This document shows positions 33,792-42,628 of a stretch of DNA of 64,000 bases, piece by piece. Origin of the DNA: Streptomyces bacillaris. Its GTDB lineage: Bacteria > Actinomycetota > Actinomycetes > Streptomycetales > Streptomycetaceae. Within the stretch, counting starts at the first letter, position 1; each line of letters begins with the position of its first letter. A model generated the notes under the pieces. It was not told the origin of the DNA. It made no database searches and saw only the letters and a program-made list of their open reading frames with translations. The DNA lies in NCBI RefSeq assembly GCF_003268675.1, contig NZ_CP029378.1, positions 2,852,001-2,916,000 on the forward strand, written 5' to 3'. A program made the translations under genes and the position numbers.

Positions 33792-33807
33792 CACGCCCAC
33801 AAGGAGT

Positions 33808-33823
33808 TTTGAACGCGTTCAAA
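33808..33823 (+). promoter_or_regulatory. Second palindromic operator
   Basis: TTTGAACGCGTTCAAA is a perfect 16-bp palindrome with the same TTGAAC-2-GTTCAA core as the upstream site, centred 46 bases from it (33769.5 to 33815.5). It falls in the leader just before the AAAGGAAGG ribosome site. Confidence 0.75.
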
Positions 33824-33835
33824 GGAAGGTGGGGC

Positions 33836-34276
33836 ATGGACCTCACTGTGGTCGCGTACGTCGTCTACCTGCTCATCAGCGTGGCGCTCACCGTCTGGGT
33901 CGCCCGCACCCTCAGCCGTAACGGCAAGGTCTTCCTCGCCGACGTGCTCAAGGGGAACGAGAAGCTCGCGGAAGCCGTCAACCACCTGCTGGTGGTGGGC
34001 TTCTACCTGGTCAACCTCGGGTTCGTCGCGCTCTACCTCAGGAACGCCGACGGGGTGGCCGACGCCCGCGAACTGCTGGAGACGCTCTCGGTGAAGGTGG
34101 GCGTGGTCCTGCTGGTGCTCGGGATCATGCACCTGGGCAATGTGTGGGTGCTCAGCCGCATCCGCCGCCGGGGCGCCATGGAGCACCGGCAGACCCATCT
34201 CGTACCGCCGCGCGGCTGGGCCCCGCCGACCGGCGCCGGCCCGTGGGCCGCCCCGGCGCCCGGCCCCCGGCAGTGA
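33836..34276 (+). CDS. Small membrane protein, target of TTGAAC palindromes
   Basis: 146 residues with three hydrophobic segments (LTVVAYVVYLLISVALTVWV; VNHLLVVGFYLVNLGFVALY; VKVGVVLLVLGIMHLGNVWV) and a Pro/Ala-rich tail. ATG 33836 follows AAAGGAAGGTGGGGC. Function unknown. The strong promoter with two operators ahead of it and the TetR gene directly behind suggest a ligand-induced membrane function, perhaps stress or drug response. Confidence 0.8.
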   Translation: MDLTVVAYVVYLLISVALTVWVARTLSRNGKVFLADVLKGNEKLAEAVNHLLVVGFYLVNLGFVALYLRNADGVADARELLETLSVKVGVVLLVLGIMHLGNVWVLSRIRRRGAMEHRQTHLVPPRGWAPPTGAGPWAAPAPGPRQ

Positions 34277-34328
34277 GGGCCGCCGGACACGGCCTAGGGT
34301 GGGGCCCGTGGTGAAGGAAGAGAAGAAC

Positions 34329-35090
34329 GTGCAGGAGAACGGGGCTTCCAAGCCCGCCGGGACCGGCCGGAGCGCACCGTCCGGCAAGGCCGCGAAGAGC
34401 GAGCAGACCCGCACGCTGATTCTCGAGACGGCCCTGCGGCTCTTCGCCGAGCGCGGGTACGACAAGACGACCATGCGGGCCATCGCGCAGGAGGCGGGCG
34501 TCTCCGTCGGGAACGCCTACTACTACTTCTCCTCCAAGGAGCACCTGGTCCAGGGGTTCTACGACCGCATCGCCGCCGAGCACGCGGAGGCGGTGCGGCC
34601 GGTCCTCGCGGCAGAGAGCGAGCTGGCCGACCGGGTCCGGGGGCTGCTGCTGGTCTGGCTGGACGTGGCGGAGCCGTACCACCGGTTCGCCGCTCAGTTC
34701 TTCAAGAACGCGGCCGACCCGGAGAGCCCGCTCTCCCCGTTCTCCGACGAGTCGGTGGCGGCCCGCGAGGCGGCGATCGCCCTGCACCGCGAGGCCCTCG
34801 CCGGTTCGAGCACCAAGAGCGACCCGGAACTGGCCCCGCTGCTGCCCGAGTTGCTCTGGCTGATGCAGATGGGGCTGGTGCTGTTCTGGGTGTACGACCG
34901 CTCCCCGGGCGCGGAGCGCAGCCGTCGGCTGGTCGAGCGCACCGCGCCGATCGCCGCACGGGCCATCGCGCTCTCCCGGTTCCAGGTGCTGCGACCGCTC
35001 GTGCGGCAGGTCCACGCGCTGCTGGTGGAGTTCATGCCCGTCCCGGACGGCCGGGACGGGCACGAGGAGCGGCCGGTCAGATCCGGTTGA
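34329..35090 (+). CDS. TetR-family transcriptional regulator
   Basis: 253 residues. The DNA-binding domain is clear: RTLILETALRLFAERGYDKT, then MRAIAQEAGVSVGNAYYYFS and SKEHLVQGFYD (about residues 20-75). The C-terminal ligand domain (about 80-235) is of the size usual for the family. GTG 34329 is preferred because GGAAGAG lies 7-13 bases upstream; GTG 34311 and 34308 are alternatives. It follows the small membrane protein by 52 bases and probably binds the two TTGAAC palindromes upstream of that gene. It overlaps the tail of the convergent binding-protein gene by 14 bases. Confidence 0.88.
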   Translation: MQENGASKPAGTGRSAPSGKAAKSEQTRTLILETALRLFAERGYDKTTMRAIAQEAGVSVGNAYYYFSSKEHLVQGFYDRIAAEHAEAVRPVLAAESELADRVRGLLLVWLDVAEPYHRFAAQFFKNAADPESPLSPFSDESVAAREAAIALHREALAGSSTKSDPELAPLLPELLWLMQMGLVLFWVYDRSPGAERSRRLVERTAPIAARAIALSRFQVLRPLVRQVHALLVEFMPVPDGRDGHEERPVRSG

Positions 35091-36630
35091 GCTCCCACAG
35101 GCGCCAGAAGCCCGTGCCGTCGGAGAGGTACTGGGAGCCGGCGACACCCGTCTTGGCGACGACGTAGTCCTTCTTCTGCCACAGCGGCAGCAGCGGCACG
35201 TCCTCACCGACCAGCTTCTGCATCTCCTTGAAGTCGTTGGAGGTGCGGCCGCGGTCGCTGTACTGCTGGGTGGCGGCGATCAGCTGGTCCATCTTCTTGC
35301 TGGAGTAGCCGCTGTGCAGGACGTTGCCGGTGCCGACGAGCGGCTGGCTGAAGGTGTCCGGGTCCGGGAAGTCCGGGAACCAGCCGACGGTGTACATGTC
35401 GTACTCACCGGCCGCGTACCCCTTCTGGTAGCGGGTCCACTCGACGGCCTTGACCGAGACCTTGAAGAGCCCGTCCTTCTCCAGCTGGCGGCGCAGCTCG
35501 GCGGTCTCCTTGGTGTACATGTCGCCCTCGCGGTAGGCGAAGTTGACGGCGACCGGGGTCTCGACACCGGCCTCCGCCAGCAGCTTCTTGGCGCGCTTGG
35601 GGTCGGAGGAGGGGTAGGCGTCGAAGAAGGGGGTGCTGTGCCCGATGTAGCCGGTGGGGATCAGCGAGTACAGCGGCTGGACCGTGCCCTGGTAGACCTT
35701 GCTGACCAGCGGGCCCCGGTCGAGCAGCGCGGCGACGGCCTGGCGGACCTTCTTCGTGCCGAACGGCGAGTCGTCGCGGGTGTTGAAGATGATGTTGCGG
35801 ATCTCGGCGCTGGCCGCCTCCGTGACCCGGACGTCCGGGTCGCCCTCGTCCAGCTCGGCGAGGGTCTCGGAGGGCAGCTGGCGGTGGGCGACCTCGATGT
35901 CGCCGTTCTTCCACGCCGTCAGCAGGTCCTCGGAGGCCTTGAAGTAGTTGATGGTGACGGCCTGGCCGGTCTTCTTCAGCGCGCCCTTGTACTTCAGGTT
36001 CGGCACCAGCTCGGCGCGGGTCCCCGACTCGTACGAGCGCAGGACGTACGGGCCGGAGCCGTCGACCTGGTTGCCCTTGCGCAGCTCGTCCGCCGGGTAC
36101 TTGGTCGAGTCGACGATCGCCGCGGCGCCGGTGGCCAGCTTCTGCGGGAAGGTCGCGTCCTTGCTGGAGAGGTTGAAGGTGATCGTGCGGCCCTCGGTCG
36201 TCACCGAGTCGAGGGTCGGGAAGAGACCGGCGGGGCCGACGTCCGACTTGATCGTGAAGATCCGGTCGAAGGAGTGCTTGACGTCCTCGGCGGTGATCTT
36301 CCGGCCGTTGGAGAAGGTCAGGTCGTCACGGAGCTTGCACTGGTACGTCTGGAGCTTCTGCCCGACGAACGCGCAGCTCTCCGCCGCGTCCGGCTCCGGC
36401 ACGATGGCACCGGGCTTGAAGGTCATCAGCGACTGGTAGATGTTGCTGTAGATCGCCCAGGAGCCCGCGTCGTACGCGCCGGCCGGGTCGAGCGAGGACA
36501 CGATGTCCGATGTCCCGACGGTGATCGCGTCGGTCTTCGCCTCCCCCGACGGGAGAAGTTGCCAGGCCCCCACGCCTGCGATGACCAAAACCGCGAGAAT
36601 CGCGAGAATCCGTACCCGGACCGACCGCAT
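35077..36630 (-). CDS. ABC-transporter substrate-binding protein, oligopeptide/SBP_bac_5 family
   Basis: 517-residue extracytoplasmic binding protein. The N-terminus MRSVRVRILAILAVLVIAGV is a membrane anchor or uncleaved signal with no lipobox Cys, unusual for Gram-positive members. The mature part matches family 5: ITVGTSDIVSSLDPAGAYD, LTFSNGRKITAEDVKHSFDR, VRQAVAALLDRGPLV, YDMYTVGWFPDFPDPDTF. Typical substrates are peptides or nickel chelates; the ligand is not deducible. ATG 36630 (GGGAGAG upstream) is preferred to 36693. No permease or ATPase genes are adjacent, so it is an orphan. Confidence 0.88.
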   Translation of the reverse strand: MRSVRVRILAILAVLVIAGVGAWQLLPSGEAKTDAITVGTSDIVSSLDPAGAYDAGSWAIYSNIYQSLMTFKPGAIVPEPDAAESCAFVGQKLQTYQCKLRDDLTFSNGRKITAEDVKHSFDRIFTIKSDVGPAGLFPTLDSVTTEGRTITFNLSSKDATFPQKLATGAAAIVDSTKYPADELRKGNQVDGSGPYVLRSYESGTRAELVPNLKYKGALKKTGQAVTINYFKASEDLLTAWKNGDIEVAHRQLPSETLAELDEGDPDVRVTEAASAEIRNIIFNTRDDSPFGTKKVRQAVAALLDRGPLVSKVYQGTVQPLYSLIPTGYIGHSTPFFDAYPSSDPKRAKKLLAEAGVETPVAVNFAYREGDMYTKETAELRRQLEKDGLFKVSVKAVEWTRYQKGYAAGEYDMYTVGWFPDFPDPDTFSQPLVGTGNVLHSGYSSKKMDQLIAATQQYSDRGRTSNDFKEMQKLVGEDVPLLPLWQKKDYVVAKTGVAGSQYLSDGTGFWRLWELNRI

Positions 36631-36931
36631 TGCCGTGCTCTCCCTTACCAGCCCCACCACGGCAGTTGCGCGCAGACACGCACATCGCCGCATGTTCGCG
36701 CTTACCCAATCACACGATTTTCACATCTGGAAGAGTAAATAGGGCACTCACAGCCTTTTGTTGGACACGGTCGACGGACCGTGTCCGAAAAGGCCGTTTC
36801 CCGCCCCCGACCAGGGGTATTCCGTAGCTGAGGGTGACGTTACGGTGCAGTTTTGTTGAAGCGTGCATGATCGCAACCGCAACGTCGGCGAGGTCCGGAG
36901 GCCGGGTTCCGGGCCTTGCGGGAGGCGCGTC
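36631..36931. other. Intergenic region with AT-richer patch upstream of the binding-protein gene
   Basis: 301 bp with no gene seen. 36700-36760 is markedly less GC-rich (for example CACGATTTTCACATCTGG, GAGTAAATAGGG) and probably holds the binding-protein promoter on the minus strand. A long hairpin lies at 36753-36794. Confidence 0.5.
36753..36794. terminator. Long hairpin GCCTTTT...AAAAGGC around GGACACGGTC
   Basis: GGACACGGTC (36763-36772) pairs with GACCGTGTCC (36777-36786) over a 4-base loop. After a small internal loop, GCCTTTT (36753-36759) pairs with AAAAGGC (36788-36794). It lies about 140 bases past the stop of the minus-strand metallophosphoesterase gene, so a terminator is likely; an operator role for the next gene is possible. 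Confidence 0.5.
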
Positions 36932-38326
36932 TCAGGCCTGCCGCGAGGCGAGTTCGACGACGGTGATGTCGGCCGGGGCGCCGACCCGTACCGGCGGCCC
37001 CCAGGCGCCCGCGCCGCGCGAGACGAACAGTTGCGTGTCGCCGTACCGTTCGAGCCCGGCGACGGTCGGGTTGGCCAGCTCCGCGAGGTAGTTCCCCGGC
37101 CAGAGCTGCCCGCCGTGGGTGTGGCCGGAGAGCTGGAGGTCGACGCCGTGCCGGACGGCGTCGTGGATGACGACGGGCTGGTGGGCGAGGAGGACGGCGG
37201 CCCGGGAGCGGTCCCGGTCCCCGAGCGCCCGGCCGAAGTCGGGGCCCTGGCCCTCGGTCTCCCCCGCGATGTCGTTGACCCCGGCGAGGTCGAAGCCGCC
37301 CATCTCCACCCGGGCGTTCTCCAGCGGGATCAGCCCCAGCTCGCGGACGTGGTTCACCCACTGCTCCGCGCCGGAGAAGTACTCGTGGTTGCCGGTGACG
37401 AAGAAGCTGCCGTGCCGGGCGCGGAGCCCGGCCAGCGGCTCGGCGGCGGAGCCGAGGTCGGCCACGGAGCCGTCGACCAGGTCACCGACGACGGCGACCA
37501 GGTCGGGCGAGGTGGAGTTGATCGTGTCGACGATCCGCCGGGTGTGGGCGCGGCCGAGGATCGGGCCGATGTGGATGTCGCTGACCACGGCGATCCGGAA
37601 GCCGTGGGCCGCCCGGGGCAGTTTGGCCAGCGGCACGGTGACGCGCTTCACGGTCGGCCCGCTCAGCACGTTGGCGGTCCCGTACCCGACGGTGGCGAGC
37701 CCGGCGGCGGCAGCGGCCCCGCCGACCACCCGGGAGACGAAGAGCCGGCGGGAGGGGCGCGCGAGGGGCGTGGCGGGGGCGTCGGCGGTCGCGGGCGCGG
37801 TGGCCGTGACGGGGTCAGGAGCGGATGACTCCGGTTCCGGTTCGGTGGGCTGGGTGGTCTCGGGGATCGGGTCGGCCGAGGTGGTGGAGGGAGCGGGACC
37901 GGCCGGGACGAGTTCTTCCGTACGGGGGCGGGTTCCGCTTGTCGTCGTGGCGACGGCCTCCGACGACAGCGCGACGGTGGTCCGGTCCGCGGCGGCCGCG
38001 TCGCGCCGGGCGAGCACCCGGCGCAGCACCGGGCGGACGAACTCGCCCACCAGCAGGGCCAGCGTCAGATACATCAGGGCGGCCAGCCAGAGGAAGCCCG
38101 GCCAGGCCAGCACCTGCTGGAGCCAGAAGGGCGCCCCGATCCGGCCGGAGGTCATGGCCCCGACGCTCAGCAGGGGCAGCACGAAGGCCGCGACGGTGCC
38201 CACCGTGCGCAGGGTGCTGCCGGGTGCCGTCGTGTCACCGACCAGCCGGCGCCAGACATAGCGGTGCACTGTCGCCAGCAGCGCCAGCACCACGAGCGCC
38301 ACCAGGGCGAAGATCACTGCTGCCAT
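36932..38326 (-). CDS. Membrane-anchored metallophosphoesterase
   Basis: 464 residues. The N-terminal 115 residues contain about four membrane helices (VIFALVALVVLALLATVH, TVAAFVLPLLSVGAM, VLAWPGFLWLAALMYLTLAL). A 75-residue Thr/Pro linker follows, then another hydrophobic stretch (VVGGAAAAAGLATVG). The catalytic domain (about 235-460) has all calcineurin-like metal motifs: VVSDIHIG, VGDLVDG, TGNHEYF, LAHQP and SGHTHGGQ. It probably acts outside the membrane on a phosphoester; substrate unknown. ATG 38326 follows CTTAGGGAAGCACGG. Confidence 0.9.
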   Translation of the reverse strand: MAAVIFALVALVVLALLATVHRYVWRRLVGDTTAPGSTLRTVGTVAAFVLPLLSVGAMTSGRIGAPFWLQQVLAWPGFLWLAALMYLTLALLVGEFVRPVLRRVLARRDAAAADRTTVALSSEAVATTTSGTRPRTEELVPAGPAPSTTSADPIPETTQPTEPEPESSAPDPVTATAPATADAPATPLARPSRRLFVSRVVGGAAAAAGLATVGYGTANVLSGPTVKRVTVPLAKLPRAAHGFRIAVVSDIHIGPILGRAHTRRIVDTINSTSPDLVAVVGDLVDGSVADLGSAAEPLAGLRARHGSFFVTGNHEYFSGAEQWVNHVRELGLIPLENARVEMGGFDLAGVNDIAGETEGQGPDFGRALGDRDRSRAAVLLAHQPVVIHDAVRHGVDLQLSGHTHGGQLWPGNYLAELANPTVAGLERYGDTQLFVSRGAGAWGPPVRVGAPADITVVELASRQA

Positions 38327-38350
38327 CCGTGCTTCCCTAAGTTCCTGTCG

Positions 38351-38596
38351 TCATGGGCGCTCGTCGCGCAAAGCCCGGACACCACGCAACCCGATCGCGC
38401 CGACCACCGTCCCCAGAAGAAAGGACGTGATGGCGAGCAGCAGGTGGACCCAGAAGTACCCGGTCGGCTCGCCCGCGTCGTCGAACGCGAGCCCGCTGCC
38501 GTCCTGCCACAGGTTCTTGACGAAAGTGATCCAGATGAACCAGCTCCACACCCCGAAGACGAGCAGGAACCAGGAGGCGGGGCGGCTGAGCTTCAT
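38351..38596 (-). CDS. SCO4848-family membrane protein
   Basis: 81 residues, two membrane helices (PASWFLLVFGVWSWFIWITF and YFWVHLLLAITSFLLGTVVG) separated by a short polar loop. It matches the small actinomycete family named after S. coelicolor SCO4848. I start at ATG 38596 (MKLSRPASW); a longer frame upstream has no protein character. It lies just upstream of the metallophosphoesterase on the same strand. Function unknown. Confidence 0.85.
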   Translation of the reverse strand: MKLSRPASWFLLVFGVWSWFIWITFVKNLWQDGSGLAFDDAGEPTGYFWVHLLLAITSFLLGTVVGAIGLRGVRALRDERP

Positions 38597-38729
38597 GGGT
38601 CCAGTATCGCCGCCGCCCTCCCGGTCCCTCGTCCGGGGTGGCGTCCGAAAGGGGCAGTCCCGGCCATCCCTCCGGCGGGTCAGCCGGTCCGGGTCCTCAT
38701 CCACATTTTCGCCCTGTACGTTTTCGACC

Positions 38730-40061
38730 GTGCCCGCTCTGAAAAAGATCGCTTTGACGGTCGCCTCCGCCGTAGTGATGTCCACTCTTGTCCTTGCTCC
38801 CGCGTCGGCGGCCGAGAAGGACAAGGAGAAGGACAAGCAGCCCGTGCCGAACCACGTCATGTCGAGCGTCGGGGGCGAGCAGCTCTCCATGAACGGCACC
38901 CAGGTCAACCTCGGCCCGGGGGCGCCCGTGCTGCCCAAGGATCTGACCGCCCGCTCGTGGATCGTCGCGGACGCGGAGAGCGGCCAGGTGCTGGCGGCGC
39001 ACAACTCCCACTGGCGGCTGCCCCCGGCCTCCACGCTGAAGATGCTTTTCGCGGACACGGTCCTGCCCGCGCTCCAGCCGACCTCCCTGACCTACAAGGT
39101 CAAGGACAGCGACCTCACGGGGGTCGGGGAGGGCAGCAGCCTGGTGGGGGTCAAGGAGGACCACACGTACACGGTCCACGACCTGTGGCTCGGGGTCTTC
39201 CTCCGTTCGGGCAACGACGCGGTGCACGTGCTCTCGGAGATGTACGGGGGCGTGCCCAAGACGGTGGCGGCGATGCAGCGGCACGCCGAGGAGCTCCAGG
39301 CGCTGGACACCACGGTGGTCTCGCCGGACGGGTACGACGCGCCGGGCCAGGTCTCCAGCGCCTACGACCTGACGCTGATCGCCCGCAGCGGGATGCAGAA
39401 GAAGGACTTCCGCGAGTACGCGGCGACGGCCTCCGCCGACTTCCCCGGGGAGCAGAAGGGGAAGAAGCGCGAGACCTTCGAGATCCAGAACACCAACCGG
39501 CTGATCACCGGGGACAACGGCGTCGACCCGTACAAGGGCATCGCTGGCGTCAAGAACGGCTACACCACCCACGCGGGCAACACCTTCACCGGCGTCGCCG
39601 AGCGCGACGGCCGGGTGCTGCTGGTCACCGTGATGAACCCGTCGGCGGACGAGAGCCACGCCGTCTACAAGGAGGCCGCCCACCTGCTCGACTGGGGCTT
39701 CGCCGCGAGCGGCAAGGTGCGGCCGGTCGGTGAGCTGGTGCCGCCGAAGTCCGTGGACACGGGCGCCGGTGGGGTCTTCGGCGGCAAGGGCGCGCAGCCG
39801 GCGGCCGGGGCCGACCAGGGATCCGGCGGCCAGGCGAAGGCCGCGCACGCGGCGGCGGCCGGGCAGGGCTCCGGTGGCGTCGGGATCGCGCTGGCGGTCG
39901 TCGGCGGGGTGCTGGTGCTCCTGGCGGCCGGGGTGTTCCTGGTGAACCGCCGCTGGCCGGTGCCGGGCCTGGCCCGCCGCCCGCAGGAGGGGACGGCGGG
40001 CGAGCCGAAGGACGGGGAGCCGGAGGCCAGGAGCGAGCCGGAGAAGTCCTCGAAGGACTGA
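38730..40061 (+). CDS. D-alanyl-D-alanine carboxypeptidase (S11 family, DacA-like)
   Basis: 443-residue exported serine peptidase trimming peptidoglycan stem pentapeptides. Signal: KKIALTVASAVVMSTLVLAP to ASA|AEK. Penicillin-binding motifs: STLK (SxxK, in PPASTLKMLF), SGN (SxN, FLRSGNDAVH) and KNG (in place of KTG, GVKNGYTTHAG). A Gly/Ala linker and a C-terminal membrane helix (IALAVVGGVLVLLAAGVFLV) give a second anchor. GTG 38730 has no ribosome site. A TACGTT hexamer 7 bases before it suggests a leaderless transcript. It converges on the BrkB-like gene with one base between the stops. Confidence 0.92.
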   Translation: MPALKKIALTVASAVVMSTLVLAPASAAEKDKEKDKQPVPNHVMSSVGGEQLSMNGTQVNLGPGAPVLPKDLTARSWIVADAESGQVLAAHNSHWRLPPASTLKMLFADTVLPALQPTSLTYKVKDSDLTGVGEGSSLVGVKEDHTYTVHDLWLGVFLRSGNDAVHVLSEMYGGVPKTVAAMQRHAEELQALDTTVVSPDGYDAPGQVSSAYDLTLIARSGMQKKDFREYAATASADFPGEQKGKKRETFEIQNTNRLITGDNGVDPYKGIAGVKNGYTTHAGNTFTGVAERDGRVLLVTVMNPSADESHAVYKEAAHLLDWGFAASGKVRPVGELVPPKSVDTGAGGVFGGKGAQPAAGADQGSGGQAKAAHAAAAGQGSGGVGIALAVVGGVLVLLAAGVFLVNRRWPVPGLARRPQEGTAGEPKDGEPEARSEPEKSSKD

Positions 40062-40062
40062 C

Positions 40063-41025
40063 TCAGGCGGTACGGGTGGAGCCGCCGGCGCCCTTCACGG
40101 GCCCGGCGGCTTCCGCGTTCCCCGGCCCGTCCTCCGGCGCCCGCTCCGGCTCCCCGGCCGTCCCCAGCTCCTCCTCCTTGGAGCCGGTCGCGGTCCAGGC
40201 GGCGCAGAACAGCAGCAGTTTCGCGGTGAAGTTGATCCAGAGCAGCAGCGCGATCGGCACACCGAACGCCCCGTACATGCTCTTGCCCGCGACCTCCTTC
40301 ATATAGCTGCCGAGCAGCAGCTTGAGCAGCTCGAAGCCGACCGCGCCGATCACGGCCGCGACCACCAGCCTCCGCCGGGGCGGCTCGACCCCGGGCAGCA
40401 GCGAGAGCAGGTAGAGCATCAGCAGGAAGCCGCCCAGGGCCGCCACCAGCAGGGCGGCCACCCGGAGCAGGACGCCGCCCGCCCCGCCCTCGGGGATGCC
40501 GAGCCGCTCGGCGGTCCACCCGACGGCCGTCGAGCCGACCGTGGAGACCGCGAGGGTGGCGAGTCCGGCGCCGCCCAGGCCGACCAGGAGCACGGCGTCC
40601 TTGAGCTTGGCGACGACCGGGTTGGCCTCCTGGACGTCGTCCAGTTCCCAGACCGCCCGCAGGCACTCCCGCATCGAGCCGATCCAGCCGACGCCGGTGA
40701 ACAGCAGCAGCGCACCGGCCACCAGACCGACCGTGCCCGCGTTGGCCACCAGGCCGTCGATGCCGAGCTGGTCGGAGATGCCCGGCACCTGCTCGGCCAG
40801 CTTCTCCTTGATGGTGTCCAGCTGCTGGTCGCTCAGCAGCGCGGCGGCGATGGCCGCGCCGACCGCGATCAGCGGGAAGAGCGCCAGGAAGCTGATGAAG
40901 GTGATCGCGGCGGCGAGCCTGGCCCAGTGGACCTTCTCCAGCCGCTCGTAGGAGCGCCAGGCGTGCGTCTCCATCAGCCGGGAGACGAGCGGCCCGACGA
41001 CGGGGAGTTTCTTGAGCCAGTCCAT
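40063..41025 (-). CDS. YihY/BrkB-family inner membrane protein
   Basis: 320 residues with six hydrophobic segments: AAAITFISFLALFPLIAVGA, VGLVAGALLLFTGVGWIGSM, AVLLVGLGGAGLATLAVST, LLRVAALLVAALGGFLLMLY, LVVAAVIGAVGFELLKLLLG, VPIALLLWINFTAKLLLFCA. The family signature FISFLALFPLI and YGAFGVPIALLLWIN are present. Older literature called BrkB a virulence factor; its molecular role is unknown. A charged tail follows the last helix. ATG 41025 has a distant GGGAGGG. Confidence 0.88.
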   Translation of the reverse strand: MDWLKKLPVVGPLVSRLMETHAWRSYERLEKVHWARLAAAITFISFLALFPLIAVGAAIAAALLSDQQLDTIKEKLAEQVPGISDQLGIDGLVANAGTVGLVAGALLLFTGVGWIGSMRECLRAVWELDDVQEANPVVAKLKDAVLLVGLGGAGLATLAVSTVGSTAVGWTAERLGIPEGGAGGVLLRVAALLVAALGGFLLMLYLLSLLPGVEPPRRRLVVAAVIGAVGFELLKLLLGSYMKEVAGKSMYGAFGVPIALLLWINFTAKLLLFCAAWTATGSKEEELGTAGEPERAPEDGPGNAEAAGPVKGAGGSTRTA

Positions 41026-41211
41026 GGACGTACGCGTACCCTCCCGGGCCCGGAAAACCGTCGGACCGCACCGAGGACTCTTCCGGACGCGTCCGGACGG
41101 ACCACTCCTCGCCCCGGTGACACGCGCTTCATCACCCATTCCGGTGAGGGGCGTAACAAAGGGTACGAATAGGTTTTCCCGTGTCATACGGCCGGGGCTA
41201 CGGTCACGGGC

Positions 41212-42582
41212 ATGTCCGTCGACACGGTGTCCTTGACCGGCTGGGGCCGCACCGCCCCGACCACCGCCGTACGGTTCCGCCCCCGTACGTACGAGGAAGC
41301 GGCTGCCGTGGTCCGGGGCCGCGGCCCCCGGGGCGCCCTCGCCCGGGGGCTCGGGCGGGCCCCCGGGGACGCGGCGCAGAACGCGGGCGGCTCGGTGCTC
41401 GACATGACCGGGCTGGACCGGATCCGCGCCCTGGACGAGGTGGCGGGGACCGTCCGCTGCGATGCGGGGGTGAGCCTGGAGCGGCTGCTGCGCGTGCTGC
41501 CGCCGAGTGGCTGGTTCCCGCCGGTCGTGCCGGGGACGGGCCGGATCACCGTGGGCGGCGCGATCGGCTCCGATGTGCACGGCCTCGACCACCCGGCCGC
41601 CGGTTCGCTCGCCCGGCACGTCGTCGCACTGGAGCTGCTCACCGCCGACGGCGAGGTCCGTACGGTGACCCCCGGCACCGCCCTCTTCGACGCGACGGCC
41701 GGCGGGCTGGGGCTGACGGGCGTGATCCTCTCCGCCACGCTGCGGCTGAGGCGGGTGGCGACCGGGCTGATCGCCGTCTCCACCGAGCGGGCCCGCGATC
41801 TGGACGACCTGCTGGCGCGGTTCACGGCCGGGGGCGACCGGCTGCCGTACGCCTCCGCCTGGGTCGATCTCTCCGCCCGGGGCCGGTCGGCCGGGCGCGG
41901 TGTCCTCACCCGAGGGGAGCATGCGCCCCTCTCCGTGCTACCGGCGCACGCCCGGCGCACAGCGGCTCGGCGGCAGCGCGAGCCATGGGCCTCCGTCCTG
42001 TCGGCCCTCCCCGGCGGGCTGCTGGGCCCGGCCGCCGCCGCCCTGGTGGACGAGGTCCGCTACCGGAGTGCGCCCCGCGCCCGGAGCGGTGAGCTGCGGA
42101 CGTCCGCCGCCTTCTTCCACCCGCTGGACGCCACCCCGGCCACGGACCGGCTGCACCGCCTGTACGCCCTGTCCACCGGCCGCGCCGGGCTCGTGCGCTA
42201 CCGGTTCACGGTCGGGTACGGGCAGGAGGAGGCGCTGGGCCGGGTGGTGCGGCGGATCGCGGCGCGCCGCTGCCCCGCGCTCCGGGCCGAGCTGCAGCGG
42301 TTCGGCGCCGCCTCGCCGGGGTGGCTGTCGTTCCCCGCGCCCGGGTGGGCGCTCACCGTCGAGCTGCCCGCCGCCCTGCCGGGCCTCGGCCGCTTCCTCG
42401 ACGGGCTCGACGCGGAGGTGGCGGCGGCCGGGGGCCGGGTCTGCCTGGCGCAGGACTCCCGGATGCGCCCGGAGACCGCCGCCGCGATGTACCCCCGGCT
42501 TCCGGAGTTCCGGGAGCTGCGGGCGGAGCTGGACCCGACGGGGGCGTTCCGCTCGGACCTGGCCCGCCGGCTCGGACTGTGA
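41212..42582 (+). CDS. dprE1: DprE1-like FAD-dependent oxidoreductase (decaprenylphosphoryl-ribose oxidase)
   Basis: 456 residues. With DprE2 this enzyme would epimerise polyprenylphosphoryl-ribose to the arabinose donor, DprE1 oxidising C2'. The N-terminus SVDTVSLTGWGRTAPTTAVR, the FAD-binding part (RGLGRAPGDAAQNAGGS; PGTGRITVGGAIGSDVHG with the conserved His; GGLGLTGVILSATLRLRRV) and the C-terminal substrate domain are typical. The usual GRSYGD reads GRAPGD here, a change in the flavin-binding loop. ATG 41212 has no strong ribosome site; TACGGT about 10 bases upstream suggests a short or absent leader. It lies 46 bases from dprE2. Confidence 0.8.
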   Translation: MSVDTVSLTGWGRTAPTTAVRFRPRTYEEAAAVVRGRGPRGALARGLGRAPGDAAQNAGGSVLDMTGLDRIRALDEVAGTVRCDAGVSLERLLRVLPPSGWFPPVVPGTGRITVGGAIGSDVHGLDHPAAGSLARHVVALELLTADGEVRTVTPGTALFDATAGGLGLTGVILSATLRLRRVATGLIAVSTERARDLDDLLARFTAGGDRLPYASAWVDLSARGRSAGRGVLTRGEHAPLSVLPAHARRTAARRQREPWASVLSALPGGLLGPAAAALVDEVRYRSAPRARSGELRTSAAFFHPLDATPATDRLHRLYALSTGRAGLVRYRFTVGYGQEEALGRVVRRIAARRCPALRAELQRFGAASPGWLSFPAPGWALTVELPAALPGLGRFLDGLDAEVAAAGGRVCLAQDSRMRPETAAAMYPRLPEFRELRAELDPTGAFRSDLARRLGL

Positions 42583-42628
42583 CCCGCCCTGCCCCCCGTA
42601 GTCACGTTTCCCTGAACAGGAGTGTTCC

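Noticed and set aside
39540..39570. Broken third motif of the carboxypeptidase (KNG, not KTG)
   Set aside because: KNG is acceptable in this family and the other motifs are intact, so the gene is not treated as inactive.
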